Both the position numbers and the translations under genes were made by a program. DNA of 12,732 nt, taken from an uncultured Peptococcaceae bacterium. GTDB taxonomy: Bacteria; Bacillota; Peptococcia; Peptococcales; Peptococcaceae. Below, piece by piece: positions 12,634-12,732 of the stretch. The notes beneath the pieces were generated by a model that saw only the letters and a program-made list of their open reading frames with translations, was not told the DNA's origin and made no database searches. Within the stretch, counting starts at the first letter, position 1. Every line of letters starts with the position of its first letter. The DNA is taken from positions 1 through 12,732 of the forward strand of contig CAUDRX010000055.1 of NCBI GenBank assembly GCA_958451915.1. The letters are read 5' to 3'.

Positions 12634-12732
12634 AAAAGACAATGGTGCTCATCATCCTCGAACGGCCGAGAATGACGGCCCCATCTTTCCCCGAAAAGCA
12701 AAATATAACAAACTGCCAGGCATGGATAAACG

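Overview
The window looks like a chromosomal segment of a Bacillota (Firmicutes) bacterium. The reasons are the strong GGAGG-type ribosome binding sites before almost every gene, a B. subtilis-type PurF with a propeptide and Fe-S ligand cysteines, a ykkC-family riboswitch ahead of the purine genes, and many U-tract terminators. Negativicutes or Clostridia would fit, but the genus cannot be read from the sequence. There is no IS element, phage gene, tRNA, rRNA or CRISPR array.

Left part (1-4801, minus strand): a de novo purine operon transcribed in the order purE-purB-purC-purF-purM, with purM cut by the window start. It has its own promoter (about 4773-4801) and a leader carrying a ykkC-type aptamer of the PRPP subtype (about 4599-4695). 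The 3' strand of the aptamer is also the 5' arm of a long intrinsic terminator (4551-4622). This fits an ON switch in which PRPP, the substrate that PurF consumes, prevents termination.

Middle (4833-6603, minus strand): a four-gene unit consisting of an 80-residue and a 192-residue membrane-anchored protein with CxxCxGxG zinc knuckles, then yqeY and yraN. No convincing terminator separates yraN from the purine promoter. Divergent from this unit is rpmB (ribosomal protein L28, zinc-binding form) on the plus strand. A two-way terminator separates rpmB from a convergent CPBP-family intramembrane protease gene (7039-7701, minus).

The non-coding stretch 7702-8281 is not empty. It holds a strong extended -10 promoter, about 215 nt with several stable stems, and a GC-rich terminator, all on the minus strand. 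I read this as a structured small RNA of a class I could not name. The same gap holds the plus-strand mutY promoter.

Right part (8282-12633, plus strand): mutY and an LCP-family cell-wall ligase gene form one unit ending in a terminator. Next comes a small XRE regulator coupled to two paralogous three-helix membrane proteins sharing an SKEGRDExGR loop. After another terminator comes a second unit: a 96-residue membrane protein and a DUF3267-like membrane protein with HELLHG. The promoters of these last two units share an 11-bp sequence, which suggests common control, perhaps by the XRE protein. This cluster of small membrane proteins is the least familiar part of the window, together with the small RNA. 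The last 99 bases (12634-12732) contain no gene or clear signal that I can support.
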